From an uncultured Oscillibacter sp. (GTDB lineage: Bacteria; Bacillota; Clostridia; Oscillospirales; Oscillospiraceae), in NCBI GenBank assembly GCA_905236835.1, contig CAJOQY010000128.1:1-14906 (forward strand): a stretch of 14,906 nucleotides of DNA, read 5' to 3'. Shown here piece by piece: positions 12,873-14,906 of the stretch. Within the stretch, counting starts at the first letter, position 1, and each line of letters begins with the position of its first letter. The position numbers and the translations under genes are program-made. The notes under the pieces were generated by a model. It did not search any database. It was not told where the DNA came from and was given only the letters and a program-made list of their open reading frames with translations.

Positions 12873-14255
12873 TTGAAATTATGGTCCGGGCGGTTCGGCA
12901 AAGAAACGGACGCGCTTGTCAACGCGTTCAACGCGTCGATTGGATTTGATCAGAGATTATATCGCGAGGATATACAGGGCAGTATCGCCCATGCCCGTAT
13001 GCTGGCGGCGCGGGAGATTATCTCACGGCGGGACGCGGAAGAAATAGAATCCGGCCTGCTGGAAATTTTACAAGAGATTGAGGCCGGGAAAATCGAGTTC
13101 ACGGAAGATCAGGAAGATATTCATATGAATATCGAGTCGATTTTGACGGCGCGGATCGGAAACGCGGGAAAAAGACTGCATACGGCGCGGAGCCGGAACG
13201 ATCAAGTCGCGCTGGATTTCCGGATGTACGTCCGGCGTGAGATTAAGAAAGTAATCTCGGAGATTTTAAATCTTGAAATAATATTATGCGAACAGGCGGA
13301 GAAATATCAAGAGGCCGTCATGCCGGGGTATACGCATTTACAGCGCGCCCAGCCGGTGTCATTCGCGCAATATATTTTGGCTTACGCGCATATGTTCACG
13401 CGGGATGTCACCAGACTGGAAGACTGCGAGAAGCGTTTAAACGAATGCCCGTTAGGGTCCGGGGCCTTAGCCGGGACGACATATCCGATTGACAGATGGA
13501 TGACGGCGAAAGAATTAAATTTCGACAGGCCCACGGGAAATTCCATGGACGGCGTGTCGGATCGGGATTACGCGATGGAATTATTAAGCGATCTGTCGAT
13601 TTTGATGGCGCATTTGTCCCGGTTCGCGGAAGAGATTATTTTATGGTGTTCGTGGGAGTTTAAATTTATCGAATTAGACGACGCGTATGCCACAGGGTCC
13701 TCGATTATGCCGCAGAAGAAAAATCCGGATGTGGCGGAGCTTGTCCGGGGCAAAACGGGCCGGGTATACGGGGATTTGATGGGATTATTCACCGTCATGA
13801 AGGGAATCCCGCTGGCTTATAACAAAGATATGCAGGAAGACAAAGAACCGGTATTTGACGCGCTGGATACGGTGGAAATCTGTCTGCCGGTATTCGCCGA
13901 AATGTTAAAAACCATGAAAGCGTATCCGGAGAATATGCGCCGGGCGGCGGGCCGCGGATTTATCAACGCCACGGACTGCGCGGATTATCTGGCCAAAAAA
14001 GGAATGCCGTTCCGGGACGCGTATAAAATCACGGGGGAACTGGTCGCGTATTGTACCGGGTCCAACAAGACGCTGGAAGAATTGAAATTAGACGAACTGC
14101 GTAAATTTTCGGATTTGTTTGAAAATGATATATACAGCGCGCTGAAACTGGAAAACTGCATGGCGTTGAGAAACAGTTACGGCGGCCCGTCCGTACAGGA
14201 AACCGCGCGGCAAATACGGGAAGTCCGGGAATTTATATCGGCAAGAAAAATATAA
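12873..14255 (+). CDS. argH: Argininosuccinate lyase
   Basis: This 460-aa enzyme of the fumarase/aspartase superfamily splits argininosuccinate into arginine and fumarate and works as a tetramer. The start is TTG, because the family N-terminus KLWSGRF follows at once and no in-frame ATG or GTG is nearby; a GTG at 12862 runs into a stop. A purine-rich GGAAG lies about ten bases upstream. Seen are TARSRNDQVALDFR (104-117), PGYTHLQRAQP (151-161, with the active-site His155) and the signature GSSIMPQKKNPD (275-286). Length is standard. The TTG start and the hairpin upstream could lower its expression relative to argG. argC follows after 61 bp. Confidence 0.98.
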   Translation: MKLWSGRFGKETDALVNAFNASIGFDQRLYREDIQGSIAHARMLAAREIISRRDAEEIESGLLEILQEIEAGKIEFTEDQEDIHMNIESILTARIGNAGKRLHTARSRNDQVALDFRMYVRREIKKVISEILNLEIILCEQAEKYQEAVMPGYTHLQRAQPVSFAQYILAYAHMFTRDVTRLEDCEKRLNECPLGSGALAGTTYPIDRWMTAKELNFDRPTGNSMDGVSDRDYAMELLSDLSILMAHLSRFAEEIILWCSWEFKFIELDDAYATGSSIMPQKKNPDVAELVRGKTGRVYGDLMGLFTVMKGIPLAYNKDMQEDKEPVFDALDTVEICLPVFAEMLKTMKAYPENMRRAAGRGFINATDCADYLAKKGMPFRDAYKITGELVAYCTGSNKTLEELKLDELRKFSDLFENDIYSALKLENCMALRNSYGGPSVQETARQIREVREFISARKI

Positions 14256-14316
14256 AATATAAGCGTTTAGGACAGAATTTAACTTTTTAATTTTCGCGGG
14301 GGGCGTTTATACCGTC

Positions 14317-14906
14317 ATGAGTGTAAAAATCAAGCCGAAAGTTTATATCGACGGCAAAGACGGCACGACGGGACTGCAAATCTATGATCGTTTGTCAGCG
14401 CGGGATGATATTGATCTGCTGTTGATTGACGAGGAAAAACGCAAAAATCCGGAGGAACGCGAGAAATTATTAAACGCGGCGGATCTGGTGTTTTTATGCC
14501 TGCCGGACGCGGCGGCGATAGAAGCCGTGAATATGATTGAAAATCCGGATGTGAAAGTCATAGACTGTTCCACCGCGCACAGGACAAATCCGGATTGGGC
14601 ATACGGGTTTCCGGAGCTGTCTGAAAAGCATAGAGAAGCGATTATAAACGGAAAACGCGTCGCCAATCCCGGCTGTCACGCCACCGGATTTATTAGTATT
14701 ATATATCCGCTGGTGCAGGCGATTCCGGAAGCGCGCCGGGAGATTTTCTCGTGTTTTTCACTGACGGGTTATTCCGGCGGCGGGAAAAAAATGATCGCGG
14801 AATATGAAAATCCGGAGCGGGATTTGATTTTAAACAGTCCGGCTTTATACGGCTTGGGACAGAATCATAAGCATATCCCGGAAATGAAAAAGATATGCGG
14901 ATTGGA
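14317..14906 (+). CDS. argC: N-acetyl-gamma-glutamyl-phosphate reductase, 5' part
   Basis: The window includes the first 196 codons. The enzyme reduces N-acetylglutamyl phosphate to the semialdehyde with NADPH, the third step toward ornithine. The N-terminus KVYIDGKDGTTGLQIYDRL (8-26) is a variant nucleotide-binding loop of the shorter type 2 AGPR subfamily (about 310 aa). The catalytic Cys120 lies in VANPGCHATGF (116-126), followed by SLTGYSGGGKK (148-158). The chosen ATG has a G-run about 14 bases upstream, a loose ribosome site. It is the third gene of the operon after argG and argH. The reading frame is open to the window edge, so the C-terminal third is not seen. Confidence 0.95.
   Translation, partial: MSVKIKPKVYIDGKDGTTGLQIYDRLSARDDIDLLLIDEEKRKNPEEREKLLNAADLVFLCLPDAAAIEAVNMIENPDVKVIDCSTAHRTNPDWAYGFPELSEKHREAIINGKRVANPGCHATGFISIIYPLVQAIPEARREIFSCFSLTGYSGGGKKMIAEYENPERDLILNSPALYGLGQNHKHIPEMKKICGL

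Overview
The window looks like a chromosomal segment of a Gram-positive bacterium of the class Clostridia, probably an uncultured anaerobe. The case rests on Mini-RNase III, RqcH, the redox repressor Rex, a ThrH-type phosphatase, a DUF1015 protein, a two-OB-fold SSB-like protein and a tiny Cys/Asn/Gly-rich membrane protein. Shine-Dalgarno sites are purine-rich, and TTG and GTG starts occur. No rRNA, tRNA, transposase, CRISPR array or phage gene was seen.

Layout. From position 11081 leftward every gene is on the minus strand. In transcription order these are: a two-OB SSB-like gene with a clear terminator; rex with its own TTGACA promoter; a 52-aa Cys-rich membrane protein with its own terminator; mrnC; rqcH; thrH; a DUF1015 gene; ispE; a three-gene accessory cassette; rodA; and the first eight codons of another gene at the left edge. 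From 11555 rightward the plus strand carries argG, argH and the 5' part of argC. A 473-bp divergent intergenic region separates the two directions and holds a strong ARG-box candidate and several palindromes.

How the genes work together. argG, argH and argC make an arginine-biosynthesis operon, probably under ArgR/AhrC-type control. The minus-strand genes are mostly housekeeping: 23S rRNA maturation (mrnC), rescue of stalled 50S subunits (rqcH), serine/threonine phosphate metabolism (thrH, perhaps with DUF1015), the MEP isoprenoid pathway (ispE) and cell-wall elongation (rodA).

The accessory part is the roughly 2.3-kb cassette between ispE and rodA (about 3844 down to 1571). It has its own near-consensus promoter, a two-helix SLATT/DUF4231-like membrane protein, a small standalone DUF4062/TIR-like domain protein, a TPR protein with a very basic tail, and a large stem-loop terminator. 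This combination of a putative membrane effector, a sensor or enzyme domain and a repeat scaffold resembles predicted nucleotide-linked conflict or antiphage systems. It is the best candidate here for an undescribed system. Its function is inferred from domain types only.
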